Shown here: piece by piece, positions 15,689 to 22,857 of the stretch
Layout: each line of letters starts with the position of its first letter
Position numbering within the stretch: position 1 is the stretch's first letter
Made by a program: the position numbers and the translations under genes
Notes under the pieces: model-generated
Databases searched by the model: none
What the model was told of the DNA's origin: nothing
What the model saw: only the letters and a program-made list of their open reading frames with translations
DNA from: Candidatus Epulonipiscium sp.
Lineage (GTDB): Bacteria; Bacillota; Clostridia; Lachnospirales; Defluviitaleaceae
Direction of reading: 5' to 3'
Assembly (NCBI GenBank): GCA_012519955.1
Contig: JAAYPH010000179.1
Coordinates: 1 to 42,749 of the forward strand
Length of the DNA: 42,749 nt

Positions 15689-15735
15689 AAAAAACCAGCT
15701 CGGCCGATACAAATATCGGTCAGGCTGGTTTTTTA
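15689..15735. terminator. Bidirectional terminator between convergent genes
   Basis: AAACCAGC (15692-15699) pairs with GCTGGTTT (15724-15731), and CCGATA/TATCGG forms the upper stem. There are T-runs on both strands. It lies immediately before the aminotransferase stop codon and after the interrupted dehydrogenase gene. Confidence 0.85.
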
Positions 15736-15736
15736 T

Positions 15737-16927
15737 TTATTTCATATTGTACAGTTTTGCCAATTGAGTAAAAGCAGGTAAAGAATTTTTGATTTTCTCA
15801 TAGGAAGTGCAGTATGCCAGTCTAATATGTCCGGGACAGCCAAAGGATGAACCGGGTACTAGCAAGAGATTAAATTGCTTCGCATCCTGGCAGAACTTTT
15901 TATCATCCTCAATAGGGGTTCTCGGAAATAAGTAAAAAGCGCCCTCCGGTTTTATGCACTTAAATCCAATCTCTATCAAATGATTATAAAGTAAATCTCT
16001 GTTTCGTTTGTATATATTCACATCTACTTCGGATTCAAGGCAATCGGCAATTACCCTTTGGAACAAGGATGGGGCATTGACAAAACCTAGAATTCTGTTG
16101 GCAACATTTAATGCGGCCATCACATCTTCAAAATCATCCATTTTAGGATTTGCCACGATATACCCTATTCTTTCTCCAGGAAGGGATAAGGATTTGCTAT
16201 AAGAATAACCAATAAAAGCATTTTTATAGTATTTTAAAACATACGGAACTTCTACCCCATCATAAACTATTTCTCTGTAAGGTTCATCAGAGATCAGATA
16301 GATGCTTATTCCCAGCTCTTCTTCTTTTTCTGATAAGGTTTTTGCCAATTCTTTGATCGCCTTTTCTGAGTATACCACTCCCGTTGGATTGTTAGGAGAA
16401 TTGATGATTACCGCTTTTGTCTTAGGGGTAATTTTTTTCTTTAATTCTTCTATATTCGGTTCAAAGGTATCAATATCCGGTGGAACAATAATAAGCTGCC
16501 CATCAAAATTATTAACGTAATTGTTATACTCCCCAAAAAAAGGTGCAAAAACAATGACTTCATCCCCAGGATTTAAAAGAGCTTTTAACAGGATATTCAG
16601 TCCCCCCGCTGCACCGCAGGTCATAACAATACTGTTAAAGGATAGATCCAAACCATGTTTATTATTAATAAATTCTGCAATCTTAGTTCTAACATCTTCG
16701 TAACCGGAGTTGTTCATATAACCGTGTACTAAATTAGGTGATTCTTCATTTAAAATTTTCTGAATGGAGGCCTTAATATTTTCAGGTGGTTCTACATTGG
16801 GATTTCCCAAGCTAAAGTCAAACACATTCTCTTCCCCATAAAGATTGGCTAATCTTTTTCCTTCTTCAAACATTGCTCGGATCACTGAGCTGTTTTCTAC
16901 CAAAGTTTTCATCTTATTTGATATCAT
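15737..16927 (-). CDS. PLP-dependent aminotransferase (class I/II, aspartate-aminotransferase-like)
   Basis: A 396-residue fold-type I aminotransferase that moves an amino group between an amino acid and a 2-oxo acid. The PLP lysine is K245 in SYSKSLSLPGERIGY. The SPNNPTG loop (177-183), SDEPY with the PLP-contacting D214, and the carboxylate-binding arginine in GHIRLAYC are all present. The group includes aspartate and aromatic aminotransferases; the actual substrates cannot be told. The ATG follows AAAGGGGAG. It is a single gene with a strong terminator. The broken 2-hydroxyacid dehydrogenase lies tail-to-tail with it. Confidence 0.92.
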   Translation of the reverse strand: MISNKMKTLVENSSVIRAMFEEGKRLANLYGEENVFDFSLGNPNVEPPENIKASIQKILNEESPNLVHGYMNNSGYEDVRTKIAEFINNKHGLDLSFNSIVMTCGAAGGLNILLKALLNPGDEVIVFAPFFGEYNNYVNNFDGQLIIVPPDIDTFEPNIEELKKKITPKTKAVIINSPNNPTGVVYSEKAIKELAKTLSEKEEELGISIYLISDEPYREIVYDGVEVPYVLKYYKNAFIGYSYSKSLSLPGERIGYIVANPKMDDFEDVMAALNVANRILGFVNAPSLFQRVIADCLESEVDVNIYKRNRDLLYNHLIEIGFKCIKPEGAFYLFPRTPIEDDKKFCQDAKQFNLLLVPGSSFGCPGHIRLAYCTSYEKIKNSLPAFTQLAKLYNMK

Positions 16928-17152
16928 TGTATGCTCCCCTTTATATTTCCTTTATTATTAAAAATATATAGTTATAATTTCAAAAATATTTAAATTATAT
17001 TTTACTACTTTAACGTGAGAAAATCAATGAAATATATTATAATTCTAAAAAGCTGGCTCATCACTTATTGATAATAAATAATAAAATGTCGATATTGATT
17101 ATAGAATGCTTAATTTACTGCATTCCTATTTTCACTATAAAGGGGGTAACTT

Positions 17153-17350
17153 ATGGATATCGCAGCATTATCCTCCGCCATATCTATGCAGCAGTTAGGA
17201 CTAAATGTTTCGGTTGCAGTTATGAATCTTGCAAAAGATCAAGTAACGGTACAGTCTCAACAGATGATGCAAATGCTTCAAGCAAGCACATCGGCAATGG
17301 AGATTTCAGTCAATCCCCATATTGGTGGAACCATCGACATTAAGATCTAA
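17153..17350 (+). CDS. YjfB-family small protein (putative motility protein)
   Basis: A 65-residue protein beginning MDIAALSSAISMQQLGLNVSV and ending PHIGGTIDIKI, the two conserved ends of the YjfB family. The middle (NLAKDQVTVQSQQMMQMLQA) is an amphipathic helix. In Bacillus subtilis, yjfB is linked by regulation to motility genes, but the molecular role is unknown. The ATG has an AAAGGGGGTAACTT site. GTCGATAT at 17088-17095 resembles the -10 of the motility sigma factor (GCCGATAT), but no matching -35 was found. A six-base inverted repeat, GAATGC/GCATTC, lies in the leader. Confidence 0.85.
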   Translation: MDIAALSSAISMQQLGLNVSVAVMNLAKDQVTVQSQQMMQMLQASTSAMEISVNPHIGGTIDIKI

Positions 17351-17353
17351 TAC

Positions 17354-17394
17354 AAAGAAGAGCTGGACTTCAAATAGAAGTTCAGCTCTTCTTT
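17354..17394. terminator. Bidirectional terminator between convergent genes
   Basis: Eighteen-base arms (17354-17371 and 17377-17394) pair with one wobble around a five-base loop. The arms begin AAAG and end CTTT, so a short T-run follows on each strand. It ends three bases before the stop codon of the next minus-strand gene. Confidence 0.8.
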
Positions 17395-17396
17395 GC

Positions 17397-18089
17397 TTAA
17401 GAAAACGTTAAAATAGATCCTACATCGATCAAAGGATAATTGGAATCATATATGATCTCCAATCTTTTCCCATGGATAAATCTTCTTATTTTTTCATAGT
17501 CAGGATGTTTTGAAATATCCCCTGCAAAGTAGATGTTATCATTAACCCTTCCTCCAGTACCACCTATAAAACCGTATAATTGCCCGGGCAATAGTATGAA
17601 TCCTGGCTGAATCAAACATACCTCTATGTCATGGGAAGCCACTGCTTTAGCAATCCCTGCATCCGATGTTATAATACTGGAATCATCAATGGGAAGGGCT
17701 GAACATCGGGTATATCCTTGCTTGACATGAATAATGTTCTTCTTTATTTTTTTCATATCTTCTAAAATAATCGGTGACGTATAGTTTAAATTGTGAATAA
17801 AATGTCTGCCTACCATCAGTCCGTTAAAACTTACAGATTGGGGATATCGATACCCCAACTGATTTTCTAAGACCTCTATCGGCAAAGAAAAAGGATTCAG
17901 TTGATTCTTTATACATTGATACTGTTCCTCTGCCATATATATTTTTTCATCTCCACAAAAAAGGAATATATCCGGATGATGGTTAATACTTTCATAAACA
18001 ATATCCAAGGATTGAATTTCTATTACCTCATCTGCCTGACGCAGTAGATTTTTTAGACTATCGTAAATATTTTGGGATAGAAAGATCAT
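17397..18089 (-). CDS. Conserved protein of unknown function, possibly GME-fold (DUF6873-like)
   Basis: A 230-residue soluble protein without membrane segments. Short conserved-looking stretches are NHHPDIFLFC, VKQGYTRCSALPIDDSSIITSDAGIAKA and a glycine-rich LYGFIGGTGGRV. These recall a clostridial family placed in the guanidino-modifying-enzyme (GME) fold, a recollection I could not test. A cysteine (RCSA) and several Asp and His residues are candidates for an active site. Its start overlaps the end of the radical SAM gene by 32 bases, with GAGGGAAG upstream, so the two are translated together. Its function is unknown. Confidence 0.75.
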   Translation of the reverse strand: MIFLSQNIYDSLKNLLRQADEVIEIQSLDIVYESINHHPDIFLFCGDEKIYMAEEQYQCIKNQLNPFSLPIEVLENQLGYRYPQSVSFNGLMVGRHFIHNLNYTSPIILEDMKKIKKNIIHVKQGYTRCSALPIDDSSIITSDAGIAKAVASHDIEVCLIQPGFILLPGQLYGFIGGTGGRVNDNIYFAGDISKHPDYEKIRRFIHGKRLEIIYDSNYPLIDVGSILTFS

Positions 18090-19101
18090 TCAGTTTTCTT
18101 CCCTCACTTTCAAACACCAGGGAATCTTCTCCCCCGCTTATTCGCTTAAATTGAATGGGGATTCCCTGTTCTTTTATATGGTTTAAATATTTTCTCTTAT
18201 GTCCAATCAAGCTTTGATACATCTTCTGGTTAGCACAAATAATAAGAGGCTTATTTCCGTTTTCTTCATAGATTTTTAAAACAAACTCATTCAGCATCTT
18301 TTCCTCAACCAATTGTCTAAAAGCCGGATGATAGGGACCGGCAACGATTCCTTTTCCTAAGTCCACCTCTTCTGAAGCCTGCAGTCCTACCCGAAGCACG
18401 GTAATGCCAGCTTCATAAAATAAAGGAAGTATCTGACTTGTCCAGGCTATTCCCTCATCTAAACTTAAGGGCTGATAGATTCCTTTATAATACATAGTTT
18501 CAAGTTCTGTATCTTTCATAATGACTGTGGGATAAATCCTGGTGGTATGAGGCTTCATTGCTATTATTTTTTGAGCGGTTTTTATACTCTTATGAAGGGT
18601 ATCTTTTGGAAGACCTATCATCATTTGAAGTCCCAATTCTATCGGTGTTTTCTTGATATATTCAACGGCTCTATACACATCTTCTACCGTATGATTCCTT
18701 TTGCTGGTTTCTAATACTTCCTGATCAAGAGACTGTACACCTAGCTCTATTGCTTTTACAGGGTATTGGGATAAAAGTTTTAAAATTTCTTCACTAATAT
18801 AATCCGGTCTGGTAGAAAGCCTTATACCCTCTAATTGATACTTCATGATATATTCTGTTGCCAGATCCAGATATTTCTTTTGAATAAGGGGGTGGATGCC
18901 TGTAAAACTCCCTCCAAAAAAAGCTATTTCAACACGCTTATCTACATTCGAACCTTCTAAATAACTTTCAATATGATGACGTATTTGGCTTTCATCAAAT
19001 ACATCTTTTACACCTGTTATTCTTTTTTGGTTGCAAAACACACAATCATTCGGACAACCTTGATGAGAAACAAATATCGGAATAATCATTTTCTTTTTCA
19101 T
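18058..19101 (-). CDS. Elp3-like radical SAM protein without acetyltransferase domain
   Basis: A 347-residue radical SAM enzyme. The 4Fe-4S cluster cysteines are C16, C20 and C23 (CPNDCVFC). FFGGSFTG then follows, with GIRLSTRPDYI and KAIELGVQSLDQEVLETSKRNHT, all typical of Elp3/HemN-type proteins. True Elp3 (about 550 residues) ends in a GNAT acetyltransferase domain that is missing here, so it is a shortened relative of the kind often found in Clostridia. A role in RNA modification is only a guess. The ATG follows GAGGTAG. It overlaps the next gene by 32 bases. Confidence 0.85.
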   Translation of the reverse strand: MKKKMIIPIFVSHQGCPNDCVFCNQKRITGVKDVFDESQIRHHIESYLEGSNVDKRVEIAFFGGSFTGIHPLIQKKYLDLATEYIMKYQLEGIRLSTRPDYISEEILKLLSQYPVKAIELGVQSLDQEVLETSKRNHTVEDVYRAVEYIKKTPIELGLQMMIGLPKDTLHKSIKTAQKIIAMKPHTTRIYPTVIMKDTELETMYYKGIYQPLSLDEGIAWTSQILPLFYEAGITVLRVGLQASEEVDLGKGIVAGPYHPAFRQLVEEKMLNEFVLKIYEENGNKPLIICANQKMYQSLIGHKRKYLNHIKEQGIPIQFKRISGGEDSLVFESEGRKLNDLSIPKYLR

Positions 19102-19141
19102 AACTACCTCTACACTCTAGAATATAATTGGGCTATAGCAA

Positions 19142-19172
19142 AACGTAGGGTACTGTGAACTGACCCTACGTT
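19142..19172 (-). terminator. Hairpin after the surface-glycan operon
   Basis: AACGTAGGGT and ACCCTACGTT form a perfect ten-base stem with an eleven-base loop. On the minus strand only a short TTTTG follows. It lies 7 bases after the VanZ-like gene and before the radical SAM gene, so it probably separates the two transcripts. Confidence 0.65.
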
Positions 19173-19178
19173 ATATCC

Positions 19179-19682
19179 CTAGCTTAATTCTATATTTAAG
19201 TTATATATTTTATCCACGATCTTATTTATTGAAGGCACTCTTTCTATTAATAGAAAAACCATCACCATAATCAAGCATCCAAATAAAGCGCCTTTTCCAT
19301 CTCTTAATACATCCTGTATCTGAGCCCCTCTTCCTGGGACAAAAAATTGATGAATTTCATCGGTAATGCCATATAAGATTGTCGCAATCCACGACCACAT
19401 GCCTGTTTTAATTGCTTTTCCAACATATCCATAACAGGAAGCATAGATCAGCATACATAATCCGCCAAAAATAATAACATGAGCAGTCTTTCGAATCCAC
19501 ATTTGCAAACTCATTGCCTCAGAATTATCTATATCCATTGCTTCTTCCTGAGTGAGGATATTGGCTCTTTCCAACACCCATGCCGAGTCTTGACGAGACA
19601 AATCCCCCGGTCTTGACGAGAGAAGAAATATAGCTGCCATCCATAAAATTGTAAGTATCCAAATTATTTTTCTAAGTCTCAT
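19179..19682 (-). CDS. VanZ-family membrane protein
   Basis: A 167-residue membrane protein with about four hydrophobic segments. The first segment ends in SSRPG, followed by LQMWIRKTAHVIIFGGLCMLIY. YGITDEIHQFFVPGRGAQIQDVLRDGKGALFG then forms the VanZ core. VanZ proteins affect teicoplanin resistance and envelope properties by an unknown mechanism. The ATG at 19682 (MRLRKIIW) is preferred, because an upstream in-frame ATG would add a charged stretch inside the previous gene. It overlaps the acetyltransferase gene by 11 bases and is the last gene of the glycan operon. Confidence 0.85.
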   Translation of the reverse strand: MRLRKIIWILTILWMAAIFLLSSRPGDLSRQDSAWVLERANILTQEEAMDIDNSEAMSLQMWIRKTAHVIIFGGLCMLIYASCYGYVGKAIKTGMWSWIATILYGITDEIHQFFVPGRGAQIQDVLRDGKGALFGCLIMVMVFLLIERVPSINKIVDKIYNLNIELS

Positions 19683-20343
19683 TGGTAAGCCTCTCTTTAT
19701 GAAAAATCTCTCTGGCAGGGACTCCTGCCGCTGTAATGCCGCTTTCAACAGACTGAATCACCACCGCCCCTGCACCAATGACACTCTCCTTTTGTACGGT
19801 TAACCCTTGCTTAATAAACGCTTTACTGCCTATCTCTACCCGTTCTTCAATCGTAACGTTTCCGGAAACATTTACATTCCAATAGAGGGTAGAATAATCG
19901 GCTATAGTGGTGTCATGGCCTATTCCGCACTGAGGATTGATATGAACATAGTTCCCAATAATAATATTGGTTGTAAGCACACAGTAAGGACTGATGAGAA
20001 CCCCTTCTCCTATTTGTACCTCCGGAGAAATGTAAGCCGTAGGATGAATAATGTTGATCATATCGAGATTATGTTCCTTCATTTGAAGGATCAAACGGCT
20101 TTTGATACTTGGTTTGGCAACGGCACAAAACCCGTATAATTTTTCATAGGGTTCTGCTAAAGTACTCAATATATCAAAGTCCCCCAAAACAGGCACTCCA
20201 AAGTATTCTATGCCTTTTTTTCCAGGATCGCTGTCAATAAAGCCTATTAACTCATATGAAGGATGCATTTGATTGATATCTTTTATATAGCGTGCCACTT
20301 CTCTTCCCAATCCTCCGGCACCGACAATGACTAACTTTTTCAC
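19672..20343 (-). CDS. PglD/NeuD-like sugar O- or N-acetyltransferase
   Basis: A 223-residue acyltransferase with an N-terminal Rossmann-like domain (VGAGGLGRE, 7-15) and a left-handed beta-helix of hexapeptide repeats (about 100-210). H143 in the CGIGHDT motif sits where PglD has its catalytic histidine. PglD acetylates UDP-4-amino-sugars in bacillosamine synthesis, and NeuD acetylates sialic acid. The neighbouring PglE-like and PglC-like genes favour the amino-sugar role. The ATG overlaps the upstream TGA by four bases. Confidence 0.87.
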   Translation of the reverse strand: MKKLVIVGAGGLGREVARYIKDINQMHPSYELIGFIDSDPGKKGIEYFGVPVLGDFDILSTLAEPYEKLYGFCAVAKPSIKSRLILQMKEHNLDMINIIHPTAYISPEVQIGEGVLISPYCVLTTNIIIGNYVHINPQCGIGHDTTIADYSTLYWNVNVSGNVTIEERVEIGSKAFIKQGLTVQKESVIGAGAVVIQSVESGITAAGVPAREIFHKERLTNET

Positions 20344-20939
20344 ATCATTTCATCCCTTTGCCCGTAAACTCCCTCAGCAGTTAATACCACTTTTACGGTT
20401 TTAATAATTATTTTTAAATCTAACCATAAGGAATAGTTATTGACATATTCCACATCATATTCTATTCTCTTTGCCCAAGGGAGCGAATTTCTGCCGTTTA
20501 CCTGGGCAAGCCCTGTTACTCCAGGACGCATTTTAAGTCGCTGCATCTGGAATTCATTATATTTTTCAACCTGGTATCTTAAGGTAGGTCTTGGACCAAT
20601 AATACTCATATCCCCTTTTAAAATATTGATGAGTTGGGGCAGCTCATCTAAGCTCGTCTTTCTTAGAATTCTTCCTATTTTAGTAATTCTGGGATCGTTT
20701 TCTTCTGTATAAATACCATTTCCCATATTCACTGCATTTTGTATCATGGTTCTAAATTTGTAAATTTTAAAGTCTTTCCCATCTTTTCCTACTCGCTCTT
20801 GTATAAAGAAAACCGGACCCTTTGAGGTTAGTTTAATACCTAAAGCAATAATAAAAAATATGGGGCTCACTGCAATAAATAGAATAAATGCAATTAGTTT
20901 ATCCAGTCCATGTTTGATCATTATTTGGATCTCTTTCAT
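20340..20939 (-). CDS. PglC-like phosphoglycosyl transferase (bacterial sugar transferase)
   Basis: A 199-residue monotopic enzyme that moves a sugar-1-phosphate from a UDP-sugar to undecaprenyl phosphate, the first membrane step of glycan synthesis. One N-terminal membrane-dipping helix (about 12-35) is followed by the catalytic domain with KFRTM, the Asp-Glu dyad D98-E99 (TSLDELPQL) and the GPRPTLRYQV and RPGVTGLAQVNGR motifs. The short form (about 200 residues) is like Campylobacter PglC. It starts 16 bases after the aminotransferase stop with a GAGGTG site. Confidence 0.92.
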   Translation of the reverse strand: MKEIQIMIKHGLDKLIAFILFIAVSPIFFIIALGIKLTSKGPVFFIQERVGKDGKDFKIYKFRTMIQNAVNMGNGIYTEENDPRITKIGRILRKTSLDELPQLINILKGDMSIIGPRPTLRYQVEKYNEFQMQRLKMRPGVTGLAQVNGRNSLPWAKRIEYDVEYVNNYSLWLDLKIIIKTVKVVLTAEGVYGQRDEMM

Positions 20940-20955
20940 AGGTACACCTCAAATT

Positions 20956-22077
20956 TCATATCTGGAATACATTCTTAAAGTTCTTTATTGTATCCACAAC
21001 ATAGTCAATTTCTTCCCTTGTAAGATTTGTATAAAAGGGAATGGCAATACACTCACTACCTGCTTTTTCAGTTACAGGAAAGTCTCCTGATTTATACCCG
21101 AAGGTTTCTCTATAAAATGGTTGAAGATGAATAGGGGTGAAATAAGGTTTACATCCTATTCCATTGTCTCTTAAATAATCTATTAAATCATTTCTTATTT
21201 CTTCTGAAACACGAATAACATAAACAAACCAACTCATACGGCTTACATTCGGATGAATAAAAGGTGCCTGAACCCATGGAATCTCTTTAAGCTTCTCCGT
21301 ATAGTAGTTGGCCGCCGCATTTCTTTTTTCTATGATTTCATCAATTCTTTCCATTTGTGCAATGCCTAAAGCGGAATGAATTTCGCTTAATCGGTAGTTG
21401 TATCCCAATCGCTCATGATACAGCCATAGTCCTGTAACTGCTCTTCCCTGGCTTCTCATACTCCTGCATAGCTCTGCAACTTCATCGTTATTGGTTACAA
21501 TAATGCCCCCTTCTCCGGTTGTAATCTGCTTATTCGGATAAAAAGCAAAGGCAGCAGCATCTGCAGAGCTTCCGGCTTTAGTATTTTGATAAATACTTCC
21601 AAGGGCTTCACAGGAATCTTCAATCACATAAAGGTTGTGTTTCCTTGCAATTTCTCTTACCTTATTGAGATTCATAGGCTGTCCAAAAACATCAACCACC
21701 AAAATCGCTTTCGTTTTATCGGTAATTTTCTCTTCAATCTGATTGATATCAATATTGAGAGTTTCTTCATCAATATCAACAAAAACCGGTACTGCTTTTT
21801 CAAATAAAATACAGTTTGCCGAGGCAATAAAACTAAAGGGGGTAGTGATGACCTCGTCCCCTTCTTTTATTCCTAAAGCTCTAATAATGAGATGAAGAGC
21901 ACTGGTTCCGCTGTTCACAGCAACAGCATGCTTAACTCCCGTAAATTTTGCGATCATTGTTTCAAATTCTTCTATTTTCGGTCCAATGCTTAAAACTCCT
22001 GAGCGGAGCACTTGATTCACATATTCAATTTCTTTATCTGTAATATCAGGTTTGGATAGGGATATTTGCTTTTTCAT
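20956..22077 (-). CDS. DegT/DnrJ/EryC1-family sugar aminotransferase (PglE-like)
   Basis: A 373-residue PLP enzyme that aminates a 4-keto sugar nucleotide. The PLP lysine is K183 in FYPNKQITTGEGG. The N-terminal SVNSGTSAL-type pocket (VNSGTSALHL, 54-63) and VIEDSCEALG complete the signature. With the PglC- and PglD-like genes downstream it suggests synthesis of a diacetamido-bacillosamine-like sugar, but the 4,6-dehydratase (PglF) that makes its substrate is not in the window. The ribosome site is modest (GAGAGTGAT). Confidence 0.9.
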   Translation of the reverse strand: MKKQISLSKPDITDKEIEYVNQVLRSGVLSIGPKIEEFETMIAKFTGVKHAVAVNSGTSALHLIIRALGIKEGDEVITTPFSFIASANCILFEKAVPVFVDIDEETLNIDINQIEEKITDKTKAILVVDVFGQPMNLNKVREIARKHNLYVIEDSCEALGSIYQNTKAGSSADAAAFAFYPNKQITTGEGGIIVTNNDEVAELCRSMRSQGRAVTGLWLYHERLGYNYRLSEIHSALGIAQMERIDEIIEKRNAAANYYTEKLKEIPWVQAPFIHPNVSRMSWFVYVIRVSEEIRNDLIDYLRDNGIGCKPYFTPIHLQPFYRETFGYKSGDFPVTEKAGSECIAIPFYTNLTREEIDYVVDTIKNFKNVFQI

Positions 22078-22121
22078 TTAATCACTCTCAATTACTGTCT
22101 TATTTTTTGGTATCCATTATA

Positions 22122-22649
22122 TTATAAACTGTACAAAATATTAATATAGGGGATTTGCTTTGCCTTTACGACTTCTTCATTTTCCTCATTCCAAATGAGT
22201 ACAACTGAATCCTTTGTTTTATTAATAGCATCTATATTATTGATTAACTCATAATTCATATCCAGATTTCCAACAACGTCGCTCATAGTAATACGCAAAA
22301 CATTATAAACTTCATCTTGATTCCCGTATAGATATATTGTCTTAATACCTTTTTTCTTTTGCTTTTCTAAGATGACTTTTGATACTGCCTGGATGCGGGT
22401 AATGGTTTCATAGGTTCTGACAATATAATGGTAGGTCTTCGCAGTCTTTTCCTTCATTCCTTCAGGAGTCAATATGTATTTTAATGTTCTCGCATTTAAT
22501 CTTTCAATCTTTATTAATCCAGTCTTGATCATCTTCTTTAAAAGTAAATTGACAGCTCCAAGAGAAAGACCTGTTTTTTCTGCAATTTCCCGCTGCGTAA
22601 TATGTTCATTTTCCTGGATATGAGTTAGTATCTCAAGTTCTTTTTCCAT
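22122..22649 (-). CDS. Winged-helix transcriptional regulator of the glycan operon
   Basis: A 175-residue regulator. The winged helix lies in residues 1-70 (HITQREIAEKTGLSLGAVNLLLKKMIKTGLIK), MarR/EPS-regulator-like. A helical linker and an alpha/beta C-terminal domain follow (KTIYLYGNQDEVYNVLRITMSDV, VLIWNEENEEVVKAKQIPYINI). It stands first in an operon with the glycan genes, 45 bases before the aminotransferase, and probably controls them. A small palindrome at its promoter is a candidate self-operator. The ligand is unknown. The ATG follows AAGGAGCG. Confidence 0.82.
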   Translation of the reverse strand: MEKELEILTHIQENEHITQREIAEKTGLSLGAVNLLLKKMIKTGLIKIERLNARTLKYILTPEGMKEKTAKTYHYIVRTYETITRIQAVSKVILEKQKKKGIKTIYLYGNQDEVYNVLRITMSDVVGNLDMNYELINNIDAINKTKDSVVLIWNEENEEVVKAKQIPYINILYSL

Positions 22650-22663
22650 CTATAACGCTCCTT

Positions 22664-22714
22664 GTTCATAGTTTGAACGGTTTTATTGTACTTCATTTTT
22701 AAAGCCCTTGTCAA
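22664..22714 (-). promoter_or_regulatory. Promoter of the glycan operon with a small palindrome
   Basis: On the minus strand TTGACA (22714-22709) and TACAAT (22690-22685) are 18 bases apart. GTTCATAGTTTGAAC (22664-22678), a short palindrome, overlaps the expected transcription start and is a candidate operator for the winged-helix regulator. Confidence 0.65.
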
Positions 22715-22776
22715 TGTAAATGTATATATAAAATTTGTGACATACTCAACTATTTTGATCACAACAGGACTTTTGA

Positions 22777-22836
22777 TTACATCGGAAAGTTAAAGGAATT
22801 TCTTATGTAATAAATTAGGGCGAACAATGTCCGCCC
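22777..22836. repeat. Palindromic repeats: copy 2 of the 15-base-stem family plus a GGGCGAACA hairpin
   Basis: TTACATCGGAAAGTT (22777-22791) and GGAATTTCTTATGTAA (22795-22810) form a degenerate version of the hairpin at 15654-15687. Eight bases later GGGCG (22818-22822) pairs with CGCCC (22832-22836), continuing as ACA/TGT after a mismatch. That second hairpin resembles the one at 31734-31752. Two dispersed repeat families meet here, in the gap between the regulator promoter and the SLH/SpoIID gene. Confidence 0.7.
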
Positions 22837-22857
22837 ATACAAATTTTCTATGCTGTT

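Noticed and set aside
17088..17095. Motility-sigma promoter in front of yjfB
   Set aside because: GTCGATAT resembles the -10, but no TAAA-type -35 lies about 15 bases upstream, so it is only mentioned in the gene entry.
17068..17343. 91-codon plus-strand frame overlapping yjfB
   Set aside because: The other frame encodes the YjfB-family protein with a strong ribosome site; this one has no family resemblance.
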